DNA from: Bog-756 sp963738545
Lineage (GTDB): Bacteria > Actinomycetota > Acidimicrobiia > Acidimicrobiales > RAAP-2
DNA: 64,000 nucleotides
Assembly (NCBI GenBank): GCA_963738545.1
Contig: CAVTXA010000008.1
Coordinates: 1,067,683-1,131,682 of the forward strand
Direction: 5' to 3'
Shown: positions 7,659 to 15,847 of the stretch, one piece after another
Layout: each line of letters opens with the position of its first letter
Position numbering within the stretch: position 1 is the stretch's first letter
Notes under the pieces: generated by a model
The model's database searches: none
What the model was told of the DNA's origin: nothing
What the model saw: only the letters and a program-made list of their open reading frames with translations
Translations under genes and position numbers: made by a program

Positions 7659-9272
7659 TCAGGTTCCCGGCACGCCGGACAGGATGAATCCCTCGTAGCC
7701 CTTGGCCGCCACCGCGTCACACTGCTCCACGTAGGGAGGGAAGCCCACCAGGGGCATGAACACCCGGGGCTTCCCGGGCACGTTCGCCCCGAGGTACCAC
7801 GAGTTGCAGGAGGGGAACAGGGTGAAGCCGGCGATGTCGTTGACGTGGGCCACCCATGCGTCCTGGGCGCCGGTCTCGGCCTCGATGGTCTGCTGATCGT
7901 GGAGGCGCAGATAGTCGAGGCAGGAGGCGATCCAGTCCACGTGGTGCTCGATCGACACCACCATGTTGGTCAGCACGGAGGGACTGCCCGGACCCGTCAC
8001 GGTGAACAGGTTGGGGAAACCGGCCACGGCCAGCCCGAGGTAGGTACTGGGCCCCTCCGACCATGCCTCCTCCAGACTCCGGCCACCGCGCCCCCGGATG
8101 TCGATGCGGGACAGCGCGCCGGTCATGGCGTCGAAGCCGGTGGCGAAGACCAGGCAGTCGAGCTTGACGATCCGGTCCCCGACCCGGGGACCCCGGGGGG
8201 TGATCTCCTCAATGGGCGACTCACTCACGTCGATGAGCTCCACATTGTCCCGGTTGAAGGTCTCGTAGTAGCCGGTGTCCACGCACAGGCGCTTGCACCC
8301 GATAACCGTCGAGGGCATCAGCCGCTCGGCCACCTCGACGTCGACCACGACCTGGCGGATCTTGGCCCGCACGAAGTCAGCCGCCGTGGCGTTGGCCGCG
8401 CCGTCCAGCAACAGGTCGTTGAACGCTCCCAAGAAGGGCAGGCCGCCGTGCTCCCAACGCTCGTCGAAGACCCGGGTCCGCTCATCGGGCCCGGCGCCGA
8501 GCGCCGATGCGTCGTTGAGAGGCTGACGGGAGCCGAGGGCGAAGACCTGCTGGCGGTTCTCACGGCGGAAGGTGGCATAGTCGGCCTTCACGGCCCGTTG
8601 CTCGTCCTCGTCGAGCGGGTGGTTGTGGGCGGGCACCGAGTAGGCCGGCGTCCGCTGGAACACCACCACCTGTCGGGCCTGGCGGGCGATGACCGGGATC
8701 GACTGGATCCCCGACGAGCCCGTGCCGATGACCCCGACCCGCTGACCGGTGAAGTCGACAGCGTGATGGGGCCACCTGCCAGTGTGAAAGGTGCTCCCCT
8801 CGAACCGGTCGAGCCCGGGGAAGGCCGGGGTGTTGGTCGATGACAGGCATCCGGTGGCCATGACCACGAACCGAGCGGACCACGCGCCGCCGCCGTCGGA
8901 TCCGATCTCCCAGCGGTCAGTGGTCTCGTCGAAGACCGCCCGATGCACCCGGGTGTCGAACTGAATGTCCCGCCTGAGATCGAACCGGTCGGCCACATGC
9001 TCGAGGTAGGCGAGGATCTCAGCCTGACCGGCGTACCGCTCGGTCCACTCCCACTCCTGTTGGAGCTCGTCGGAGAACTGGTAGGAGTACTCGAGGCTCT
9101 CCACATCACAGCGGGCGCCCGGGTAGCGGTTCCAGTACCAGGTGCCGCCGACGCCGCCACCGGCCTCCAGCACCACGGCCGTCATGCCGAGGGCCCGGGC
9201 CCGGTACAACATGTACAGCCCGGCGAATCCCGCGCCGACGATGACCACGTCGCACTCATTGGTTTCGGTCAT
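7659..9272 (-). CDS. Flavin-containing (Baeyer-Villiger type) monooxygenase
   Basis: Class B flavoprotein monooxygenase of 537 residues that uses FAD, NADPH and oxygen to insert oxygen next to a carbonyl. The FAD Rossmann motif GAGFAG is at 13-18 and the NADPH motif GTGSSG at 183-188. The BVMO fingerprint FxGxxxHxxxWP appears as F157 to P168, with His163 in place. The block GVGGTWYWNRYPGARCD (41-57) is also typical of cyclohexanone-monooxygenase relatives. The ATG at 9272 is supported by a GGCGGG ribosome site and by the family N-terminus; the longer upstream frame is proline-rich and non-homologous. It sits directly upstream of the LLM oxidoreductase on the same strand. Substrate class (cyclic or linear ketone) is undetermined. 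Confidence 0.93.
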   Translation of the reverse strand: MTETNECDVVIVGAGFAGLYMLYRARALGMTAVVLEAGGGVGGTWYWNRYPGARCDVESLEYSYQFSDELQQEWEWTERYAGQAEILAYLEHVADRFDLRRDIQFDTRVHRAVFDETTDRWEIGSDGGGAWSARFVVMATGCLSSTNTPAFPGLDRFEGSTFHTGRWPHHAVDFTGQRVGVIGTGSSGIQSIPVIARQARQVVVFQRTPAYSVPAHNHPLDEDEQRAVKADYATFRRENRQQVFALGSRQPLNDASALGAGPDERTRVFDERWEHGGLPFLGAFNDLLLDGAANATAADFVRAKIRQVVVDVEVAERLMPSTVIGCKRLCVDTGYYETFNRDNVELIDVSESPIEEITPRGPRVGDRIVKLDCLVFATGFDAMTGALSRIDIRGRGGRSLEEAWSEGPSTYLGLAVAGFPNLFTVTGPGSPSVLTNMVVSIEHHVDWIASCLDYLRLHDQQTIEAETGAQDAWVAHVNDIAGFTLFPSCNSWYLGANVPGKPRVFMPLVGFPPYVEQCDAVAAKGYEGFILSGVPGT

Positions 9273-9312
9273 CCCGCCCGCCTTGATTCCGCTCCCTCGA
9301 GCTGCTCGGGTA

Positions 9313-9765
9313 CTACTCGCCGGGAAGGCCGCCGCCCGACCGGGGAATGGCACTCCCGGTGCCGCCGTCGCCGGGGGCCGGAACCGGGGCCGGAGGTGGA
9401 GGCGGACTGGCCGTGGGCACCGATGGGGGTGGGGGATGGCCCCCGACCGGCGCATCGGGGGCGACGGACTGGGGCACCGCGCCGGCCGCCGGTACGGGGG
9501 GTGCATCGGGCGTGACGGTCACCGGGGTCCCCGCCGCCTCGAGCGCATCGAGCTGGGCCATGAGCTCGGCCACCTTGGCCTCACCGTCGGGTTGATTGCG
9601 GTCCCGCTCGCCCAAGAAGACGTAGGCACCGAGCTCCCGCAGGAGATGGTCGGCCTGTTTGCCCGACTGCATCTCGGCCAGCTTCGTCTGGCCCTGTTGC
9701 ACGCTGGTCTGGGCCTTGTCGGCCAGCACCGTGGCCTGGGCTTTGACCTTGTCCATGAATCCCAT
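9313..9765 (-). CDS. Small helical protein with Pro-rich tail
   Basis: The 150-residue product begins MGFMDKVKAQATVLADKAQ. Residues 1-45 form a long amphipathic, coiled-coil-like helix rich in Lys, Gln and Ala. A helical region follows to about 80, and the last 65 residues are Pro/Ala/Gly-rich and probably disordered. Short actinobacterial proteins with this N-terminus occur widely but have no assigned role that I know. A strong GGAGG lies just before the ATG at 9765, which settles the start. The gene lies upstream of the monooxygenase on the same strand with about 40 bases between, but no functional link is evident. Confidence 0.65.
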   Translation of the reverse strand: MGFMDKVKAQATVLADKAQTSVQQGQTKLAEMQSGKQADHLLRELGAYVFLGERDRNQPDGEAKVAELMAQLDALEAAGTPVTVTPDAPPVPAAGAVPQSVAPDAPVGGHPPPPSVPTASPPPPPAPVPAPGDGGTGSAIPRSGGGLPGE

Positions 9766-9986
9766 GAGGTGAGCCTCCTCCACTGAGTTCAGCCGACCCG
9801 CTGGGGTCACCGGCCGGCGCACTGAGTCGTGACTGTTCTACCCCATCTCAGAGGGCCGGACCCGGCGAGGTCGACAGCCCGCTCGGGGAGCACCGACACG
9901 CGGTGTCGCCGGGCCGCTCATGGGGTATCGCCTGCAGGTCGGAGACGAGAGCCGTCCCGGTAGCCTCATCGGACGAGGAGGTCCAG

Positions 9987-10532
9987 ATGCCGAGTGGTCG
10001 ATTTGTGTTGCGGGTGACGGTCGGGGGGCTGATGCTGGGTCACGGACTCCAGAAGCTCAACGGAAGTTTCGGGGGTCCGGGTCTCGAGGCCACCCAGGCC
10101 TCCATGGGAGCGCTCGGCCTGCATCCGGCCAAGCAGCAAGGTCTGGCCGCGGCGCTGAGCGAGACCATCGGTGGTGGCCTCACCGCGGCCGGATTCCTGA
10201 GCCCCCTGGGCCCAGCCATGATCACCGGCACGATGATCGTGGCCATCAAGAAGGTGCACGCCAAGAACGGCGTCTGGGTGTCCAAGGGGGGCTACGAGTA
10301 CAACGTCACGCTCATTGCCGCCGCCCTCTCCTTGGCCACAGCCGGACCCGGGATGCTGTCCCTGGACGGCCTGTTCAGGAAGCAGCGGTCGGGGCTTCGC
10401 TGGGGTGTGCTGGCCCTGGCTATGGGTGTGGGGGGTGCGGCGGCCGCCCTGGCCGTCTCCGACCGGATGCAGCCTGACGAGGTGCCGTCCGACGAGTCCG
10501 CGGCAGATCCCTCGGGCACCGAGGCCGACTGA
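9987..10532 (+). CDS. DoxX family membrane protein
   Basis: The 181-residue integral membrane protein matches the DoxX family: an N-terminal helix with GGLMLGHGLQKL, then SETIGGGLTAAGFL, then GPAMITGTMIVAIKKVHAKNGVW, and a further helix LIAAALSLATAGPGMLSLD. Four transmembrane segments are expected, with a fifth near 148-164. DoxX proteins are linked to quinone/thiosulfate chemistry or redox homeostasis in some bacteria, but most have no defined role. The start at 9987 is chosen because GAGGAGG precedes it at good spacing. The C-terminal 20 residues are acidic and probably cytosolic. It converges on the esterase at 10561. Confidence 0.85.
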   Translation: MPSGRFVLRVTVGGLMLGHGLQKLNGSFGGPGLEATQASMGALGLHPAKQQGLAAALSETIGGGLTAAGFLSPLGPAMITGTMIVAIKKVHAKNGVWVSKGGYEYNVTLIAAALSLATAGPGMLSLDGLFRKQRSGLRWGVLALAMGVGGAAAALAVSDRMQPDEVPSDESAADPSGTEAD

Positions 10533-10560
10533 AGGCCATCGAGTCCCCCGGGGCGGACGG

Positions 10561-11484
10561 TCAGGTGTCGGCGGTGAGCTGACGACCGAGCCAGTCGTCG
10601 AGTGTGGCGGTATAGCGCTTGGCCACGGCGGTCTCGGTGAACATCATCACACCGTGGGGTGCGCCGGGGAAGACGTGCAGCTCGGTGGGCACCCCCGCCT
10701 GGCCGAGCCGCATGGCGTAGGCGATGTCCTCGTCGCGGAAGCCGTCTGCTCCGCCCACCGACACGTAGGCCGGCGGTAGCCCGGCGAGGTCCTCGGCCCG
10801 GGCCGGAGCGGCGTAGGCCGGCACCCGGTCGGTGCCGTAGATGTCGCCGAGGTACGACCGCCATCCGAAGGTGTTCGACTCCCGGCTCCAGATGGACAGC
10901 CCGTCGAGCTGGCTCGACGGTGTGATCTGCCGGTCGTCGAGCATCGGGCAGTCCAGGAGCTGGAACTGCACGGGTACCTCACCGCGGTCCCGGGACACGA
11001 GGGCGAGGGCGGCGGCCAGACCACCACCGGCGCTCACACCGGCGATGCCGATCCGGGCGGGATCCACACCAACTTCCTCGTGGTGGTCGTGGACCCACTG
11101 CAGGCCGAGATAGCAGTCGTCGAGTGGACCCGGATAGGGGGTCTCGGGCGACAGCCGGTACTCGACCGACACGCCGACGCACGCGAACCGCGGGCACCAC
11201 ACGTCGAAACGCGGATCGTCCATGGTGAAGCTGCCGATGACGTAGCCGCCTCCGTGGATGGAGTAGAGGCAGGGGAGTGGACCCTCGATTCCCCGGGGCC
11301 GGTGGACCCGGATGACCACGTCGGGGTCTCCGGGAACGACGTGATCGGTTCGCTCGACGGCGTCGGACAGCGGTGTCGGTGGTACCAAGGGAACCGACCG
11401 GATGTCGGCGACGTTGTCGGCACCGATGGCAAAGAAAGGGAAGTCCGCGAGCAGAGGGCCGATCTCGCTGTCAAGCTCCACCAT
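10561..11484 (-). CDS. HSL-type alpha/beta hydrolase (esterase/lipase)
   Basis: Hormone-sensitive-lipase-like esterase of 308 residues. The oxyanion-hole motif HGGG appears in SIHGGGYVIGSF. The nucleophile serine sits in GVSAGGG. The acid is in the GGADGFRDED region and the base is the His of PGAPHGVMM, so all family elements are in place. These enzymes hydrolyse short to medium acyl esters. Three in-frame starts exist; ATG at 11484 is preferred because GGAGG lies eight bases upstream, although 11499 and 11514 are possible. The gene is divergent from the DUF427 gene at 11654. The substrate cannot be predicted. Confidence 0.9.
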   Translation of the reverse strand: MVELDSEIGPLLADFPFFAIGADNVADIRSVPLVPPTPLSDAVERTDHVVPGDPDVVIRVHRPRGIEGPLPCLYSIHGGGYVIGSFTMDDPRFDVWCPRFACVGVSVEYRLSPETPYPGPLDDCYLGLQWVHDHHEEVGVDPARIGIAGVSAGGGLAAALALVSRDRGEVPVQFQLLDCPMLDDRQITPSSQLDGLSIWSRESNTFGWRSYLGDIYGTDRVPAYAAPARAEDLAGLPPAYVSVGGADGFRDEDIAYAMRLGQAGVPTELHVFPGAPHGVMMFTETAVAKRYTATLDDWLGRQLTADT

Positions 11485-11653
11485 GGCCACGACCTCCATC
11501 CATCCCTCCCCCAAGGCACCTCCGAGGGGACGGGGGCCACCTTACGGTTCCGGTCGGACGGTGTGCAGCACCGTTGCCGTTGGCCAGGTCGTGGTGGCCC
11601 GCCGGCGCTGGGGTCCGTAGCCTGTCCGGAGCGATCATGATGGAGGAACGAGC

Positions 11654-12043
11654 GTGGAACCCTCAGCATTCGTCGAGCGACCCGACTACCGGGTGGACAT
11701 CCTGGCCCGGCGCAACCGGATCACTGCGTCGTTCGACGGCGAGGTTCTGGCCGACAGCCGCCGCTGCCTCCTCGTCGACGAGCAGGATCACGGCCTGGTG
11801 TTCTACTTCCCAGCGGAAGACGTGAGGCTGGACCGCCTCGTGCACGACCCGCGCACCAGCCGCTGCCCCTATAAGGGCACCGCCAGCTATCGGAGGCTGG
11901 CTGACACGGACACGGACGTCCTTGTCTGGAGCTATGAGGATCCCTATCCCGAGGTGGCCAGGTTGGCCGGCCACCTGGCCTTCTTCCAGGATGTGGTGCA
12001 GGTCAGCGTCGGAACCGCCGATCCTCCGGTGTCGGGTCGGTGA
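11654..12043 (+). CDS. DUF427 domain protein
   Basis: The 129-residue protein matches the DUF427 family: the strand pattern VDILARRNRITASFDGEVLADS near 15-36, then LLVDEQDHGLVFYFPAEDVRLD, then TSRCPYKGTASYRRL around 68-82, and the late YPEVARLAGHLAFFQDVV block. The conserved CPYKG element is intact. Members are small cytoplasmic beta-rich proteins without an established reaction. Translation starts at GTG 11654 with GGAGGA nine bases upstream. The stop codon overlaps the GTG of the thioesterase-like gene at 12040, so the two are translationally coupled. Confidence 0.88.
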   Translation: MEPSAFVERPDYRVDILARRNRITASFDGEVLADSRRCLLVDEQDHGLVFYFPAEDVRLDRLVHDPRTSRCPYKGTASYRRLADTDTDVLVWSYEDPYPEVARLAGHLAFFQDVVQVSVGTADPPVSGR

Positions 12044-12924
12044 GCGGCATGGGCGAGTTCCCACGATCTGAACCGAGCGTCCAGCGGATGCTGGAGGTCT
12101 TCGACGTCGAGGCCGACCCCACCGGTCGGTTCATCGGTGAGGCCGACACGGGGGGCCGGCTGGTGGTGGACGGGAGCCAACTCCTGGGCCAGGCCATCGT
12201 GGCCGCGGCCAAGAGCGTCCCCGGGTACGGTGTCCGCTCCGCCCAGGCGCTGTTCTTCCGCCCCGCCGACGTCCGACGCGACGTGTGGCTCGACGTCGAG
12301 GTGACCCACCGGGGTCGCACGTTCGCCGCCGCGGCGGTTGCCGTCGGACAGGGGGACCGACGCTGTGCCTCGGTCACCGTTCTGCTCGACGTCGAGCAGC
12401 CGGACGTCATCCGGCACACCGCCCCACCGCCGGACACGTCGGGACCCGAGGCAGCGACCCCGGTGTCCATGCCCATGGCGGGGCGCGAGGTCCGTCTGGT
12501 CGGCCGGGAAGATCCCAACGACCCGGACGCGATCGGTCCGCCCGAACTCGACGCCTGGGTGCGCTACGAGCCCGTTCCTACTCGGCCGGAACTGGCCAGG
12601 GCGCTCATCGCCCACTTCACCGGCCACTTGTCCATCTCGACCACGATGCGCCCCCACGGGGGGGTGGGCACGGCCATGGCCCACGAGACCCTTTCCACGG
12701 CGGTTATTGGGATCGGCGTCACCTTCCACGAGCCGGTGGCGTGGCGTGGGTCGCTTCGCTACCACCACGAGAGTGTCTACGCCGGGAGCGGCCTGTCCCT
12801 GGTCCGCGGTCAGGTGTTCACCGAGGACGGGACGCTGATCGCATCCTTTTCCCAGGACGGCATGATCCGATCGTTCCAGCCGGACGACGGTTCCGGGTCG
12901 CGGGGTGCCGATGAACGGCTGTGA
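12040..12924 (+). CDS. TesB-like acyl-CoA thioesterase (double hotdog)
   Basis: The 294-residue protein resembles acyl-CoA thioesterase II. It has two hotdog halves: the first with a helix containing LLGQAIVAAAKSVPG and a strand with SAQALFFRPADVRRDVWLDV; the second with ELARALIAHFTGHLSISTTMRPH and ending in GVTFHEPVAWRGSLRYHHESVYAGSG plus a hot strand LVRGQVFTEDGTLIASFSQDGMIR. This order and the C-terminal QDGMIR are typical of TesB. It would hydrolyse acyl-CoA to free acid and CoA. GTG 12040 overlaps the previous stop by three bases; ATG 12049 is an alternative start. The DUF427 coupling has no known meaning. Confidence 0.85.
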   Translation: MSGMGEFPRSEPSVQRMLEVFDVEADPTGRFIGEADTGGRLVVDGSQLLGQAIVAAAKSVPGYGVRSAQALFFRPADVRRDVWLDVEVTHRGRTFAAAAVAVGQGDRRCASVTVLLDVEQPDVIRHTAPPPDTSGPEAATPVSMPMAGREVRLVGREDPNDPDAIGPPELDAWVRYEPVPTRPELARALIAHFTGHLSISTTMRPHGGVGTAMAHETLSTAVIGIGVTFHEPVAWRGSLRYHHESVYAGSGLSLVRGQVFTEDGTLIASFSQDGMIRSFQPDDGSGSRGADERL

Positions 12925-13059
12925 GCGGGACTCGGCGGATTGGGACCCTCTGGACGGCGGCGAACATCAGAGCGCAACCGGGCGTCGTCTCTCGTGCCGC
13001 GGTAGCCACCGCCGTACCCCCGTGCGGCCCTCGGGACTGGACGACGCCGAGGGTGCCCT

Positions 13060-14625
13060 CTAGTTGCGGGGCGGTAAGCGTGAGGAACTCGTGAAGTTGC
13101 CGTAGAGCTCCTCGCTGGCGCCCTCGGGTCCATAGGTGAGCGCGCGGACGAGGAGATCCCCTCCGACGAAGGCCCCCTTCCATGAGGCCCCGAGTCCACC
13201 GAACACCTCTTCACGATCCCCTCGACTCCGAGGCTTGTTGATTCCCACCTTGAAGGCCTGCAGCTCCTCGGCCATCTGGGCTCCGAAGTCGGGATCATCG
13301 GTGGCGATGCTGGCCACCAACGACCCATTCGACGCGTTCATGGCGGCGAGCAGTTCCGCTTGGGTGTCGACGACCACGACGGAGTCCAACGGCCCGAACG
13401 GCTCGGCATGGTGCAGCGACCAGGCGGCCGGAGGCTGGAGGACGGAGGCCGGGGCTATGTAGGCCGAGGTCTCCTGCATGTCGAGGAAGCGACCGTCACC
13501 GAGTGATCCGCGGTACAGCGGGATCCCGCCGCCCCGCACCGCCTCGTCGAATTGAGCCGACAGATCAGCTGCCTTGGCCGAGTGGATCACGGGGCCGAAG
13601 TCCAGTTCGGGCAAGGGATCGTCCGGATGTTCGACCGCCAACGGGTGGCCGAACCGGACGGCCCTCAGCACTGGGAGATAGGCCTCGAGGAAGGCGGGGA
13701 ACAAGCGTCGCTGGACGACATAGCGGGGATAGGCGGTGCAGCGTTGCTTGGCGTACTCGAAGCCCTTCCTCATGTGCTGGGCCAGGAGGTCCCATTGGGA
13801 GAAGTCCCAGACCCCCCAGGCGTTGAGTCCCTCCTGCTCGAGCATGTGACGCCGACGGGTATCGGCGAGGGACACGGCGGCCCGGCGACCGTTGGCCCGG
13901 CCACCGACGAACACCAGGGCCCCGATGCCCTCGGAACGGATGAGCACATCGCCCATGCGCGAGCCCATGCCTGAAATGAGTGTCACCGGGAGCCCGGCAC
14001 GTCGCATGAGGGCGTGGGCCAGGGTCAGGGCATGGAAGCCACCCTGGCTCGGGGTCTTCGCCACCACGGCATTCCCGCACAGGGCCTGGACCAGCTCGGC
14101 GTGGACCTGCACGCTCATGGGATAGTTCCAACTGGCGATGTTGGACACCGGGCCGGGCAGCGGCTGCCTCGGCTGGCCGCCCGGCGTCTCCAGTTGGCGC
14201 TCGATCTGTCCCAGATACCACCGCACCCCGTCGATGCAGCGGTCGACGTCGGCGCAGGCCAGGCGCCAGGGTTTGCCGATCTCCCAGACCAGGAGAAGAG
14301 CGAGGAGATCGTGGTGCTCACTGATGGCGTCGACCGCCTCGGAGACGAGCGAACGGCGCTCGTCGAGGTCCACCTTCGCCCATTGGTCGTGCTCGCTGCG
14401 GGCGAACTCGACGGCCGCGGCCGCCTCGTCGTAGTCGACCAGCGGCGGCCCGGGGATCGGCGTGCCATCCACGGCATTCACGTGATCTCCCGGAATTCCG
14501 ATCCGGCGCCATTCCCCTCGGACGAGGTTCCGCAAGCGGTCCGAGTCGAACGCTTCGGGAGCGGCCTGCGTGCAGCGCAGATAGGTCTCCCACCACGAGG
14601 TTCCTGGCTTCAGCTGCAGCGTCAT
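13060..14625 (-). CDS. Aldehyde dehydrogenase family protein
   Basis: NAD(P)-dependent aldehyde dehydrogenase superfamily, 521 residues. The expected residues are visible: Asn167 in SNIASWNYP (oxyanion), Lys190 in AKTPSQGG (cofactor), Glu263 in MLEQEGLNAW (general base) and Cys296 in KQRCTAYP (nucleophile). The usual LELGGKNP block is replaced by LEQEGLNAW, and the typical C-terminal motif appears as EEVFGGLGASWKG. These differences place it away from the common betaine or succinate-semialdehyde subfamilies, so the substrate is unclear. The gene stands alone, converging with the thioesterase gene across a 135-base gap. Confidence 0.88.
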   Translation of the reverse strand: MTLQLKPGTSWWETYLRCTQAAPEAFDSDRLRNLVRGEWRRIGIPGDHVNAVDGTPIPGPPLVDYDEAAAAVEFARSEHDQWAKVDLDERRSLVSEAVDAISEHHDLLALLLVWEIGKPWRLACADVDRCIDGVRWYLGQIERQLETPGGQPRQPLPGPVSNIASWNYPMSVQVHAELVQALCGNAVVAKTPSQGGFHALTLAHALMRRAGLPVTLISGMGSRMGDVLIRSEGIGALVFVGGRANGRRAAVSLADTRRRHMLEQEGLNAWGVWDFSQWDLLAQHMRKGFEYAKQRCTAYPRYVVQRRLFPAFLEAYLPVLRAVRFGHPLAVEHPDDPLPELDFGPVIHSAKAADLSAQFDEAVRGGGIPLYRGSLGDGRFLDMQETSAYIAPASVLQPPAAWSLHHAEPFGPLDSVVVVDTQAELLAAMNASNGSLVASIATDDPDFGAQMAEELQAFKVGINKPRSRGDREEVFGGLGASWKGAFVGGDLLVRALTYGPEGASEELYGNFTSSSRLPPRN

Positions 14626-14978
14626 GGCCCCACGGCTCCCGACACGATCTCACTGGTTGAACGGCTCATGCATCCAACTGTAGGGGTGCGACGGGCGGTG
14701 GCCTGCGGTGATCCCCGGTGGTCGTCGTGGGAGCCCACCGCCCCGGATGCGGACCCACCATCCGTCGAACGGGTTTTGGGGACGACAGACCGTCCCTCTG
14801 ACCCGCGGAACCGTCGATGGCGGTCTCGCACCGGTGCCGGGAGGCTCCCGTCCCTTGGCTCCCTAGTGCGCCAAAGCTGCCGCGACGTCTGCATTCCCAG
14901 CCGGGCGTCGTCCCCTCCCGCCGACCCCGCATGTCCGGGTCATGGGTTTGACGGCGACGGTGAGGGGTAGGGCGTGTC

Positions 14979-15371
14979 GTGGGTCAGGCGGACAATGCGG
15001 AGGTAGGCAAGTTCGTGCACGAGGTGATCCAGCTCCCAGCCGTCCCCGAAGATCCGGCCCGGGCCCGTCGTTTTGTCCGGCGGGCCTTGGCCGGCTACCC
15101 GGAGCACACGATCGAAACGACACAGCTGCTCATCAGCGAGTTGGTGACCAACGCGGTCATCCACGGCGAACCACCGGTGAGGGTCGAGTTGGACGCCGAC
15201 CCTCCCGCGGTGAGTGTGTCCGTGAGGGACCGCGGTGACGAGCCTCCGGTGCTCCGTGAGCCGACCGAGGTCGGGGAACATGGTCGGGGTCTCCACCTTG
15301 TCCGGCACCTCGCCGACGAGTGGGGTGTGGACAGGCACGTTGACGGGACCTGTGTGTGGTTCCGACTCTGA
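14979..15371 (+). CDS. RsbW/SpoIIAB-like anti-sigma factor kinase (HATPase)
   Basis: GHKL-type serine kinase of 130 residues, the short anti-sigma form common in actinobacteria. The N box is ELVTNAVIHG (about 54-63), the G1 box is VRDRGDEPP, and the G2 box is EHGRGLHLV. Such kinases bind a sigma factor or phosphorylate an STAS-domain antagonist. The STAS gene at 15464 starts 92 bases downstream and a SpoIIE-type phosphatase at 15848 converges, so the three parts of a partner-switch lie side by side. Translation begins at GTG 14979. No sigma factor gene is present in the window, so the target is elsewhere. Confidence 0.87.
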   Translation: MGQADNAEVGKFVHEVIQLPAVPEDPARARRFVRRALAGYPEHTIETTQLLISELVTNAVIHGEPPVRVELDADPPAVSVSVRDRGDEPPVLREPTEVGEHGRGLHLVRHLADEWGVDRHVDGTCVWFRL

Positions 15372-15463
15372 CCTGGGGAATCGACGCAACCCGTGCACGA
15401 GGATGGTTCTCCGCCGTCCGTTGGCAGGATCGTCACCACCCCCTCCGGCGAAAGTAGTGGGCC

Positions 15464-15829
15464 GTGCCTCCCGAGTTCAGTTTCACCGTTCGAGCGTTGC
15501 CCGACCTCCGCGTGGTGACGTTCAGGGGAGAACTGGATATGGCCTCAGCGCACGGTTTGGCCGAGTCCCTGATCGCCCTCGCCGGATCGACCGTGGTGAT
15601 CGACCTGGCCGATCTCTCCTTCATGGACTCGAGCGGCATTGCCGCGCTGGTGAAGGCGAGAAATCAGATCGCCGACGGGAGTCATCGTCTCGTTCTCACT
15701 CGCCCTGCTGACAACGTCCGGAAGGTGCTCGAGGTCGTCGGACTCCTCGCCTGGGTGGAGGAGTGGTCACCCGGGTTGGTCGCCCTAGCTCAGACCGTCA
15801 CCTCCGGTTGCTGCGGGGCCTCCCGCTGA
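15464..15829 (+). CDS. STAS-domain anti-anti-sigma factor
   Basis: STAS protein of 121 residues resembling SpoIIAA and RsbV. The phosphorylation site lies in LSFMDSSGIAALV, with Ser56 or Ser57 as acceptor. The strand before it (TVVIDLADLSF) is the usual lead-in. In the established scheme the unphosphorylated form binds the RsbW-like kinase and frees the sigma factor; a PP2C enzyme reverses phosphorylation. The upstream kinase gene and the convergent phosphatase gene fit this. The start is GTG 15464. The C-terminus has a short Ser/Cys tail (CCGASR) beyond the fold that I cannot explain. Confidence 0.88.
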   Translation: MPPEFSFTVRALPDLRVVTFRGELDMASAHGLAESLIALAGSTVVIDLADLSFMDSSGIAALVKARNQIADGSHRLVLTRPADNVRKVLEVVGLLAWVEEWSPGLVALAQTVTSGCCGASR

Positions 15830-15847
15830 CGTGACCGGACGCACTGG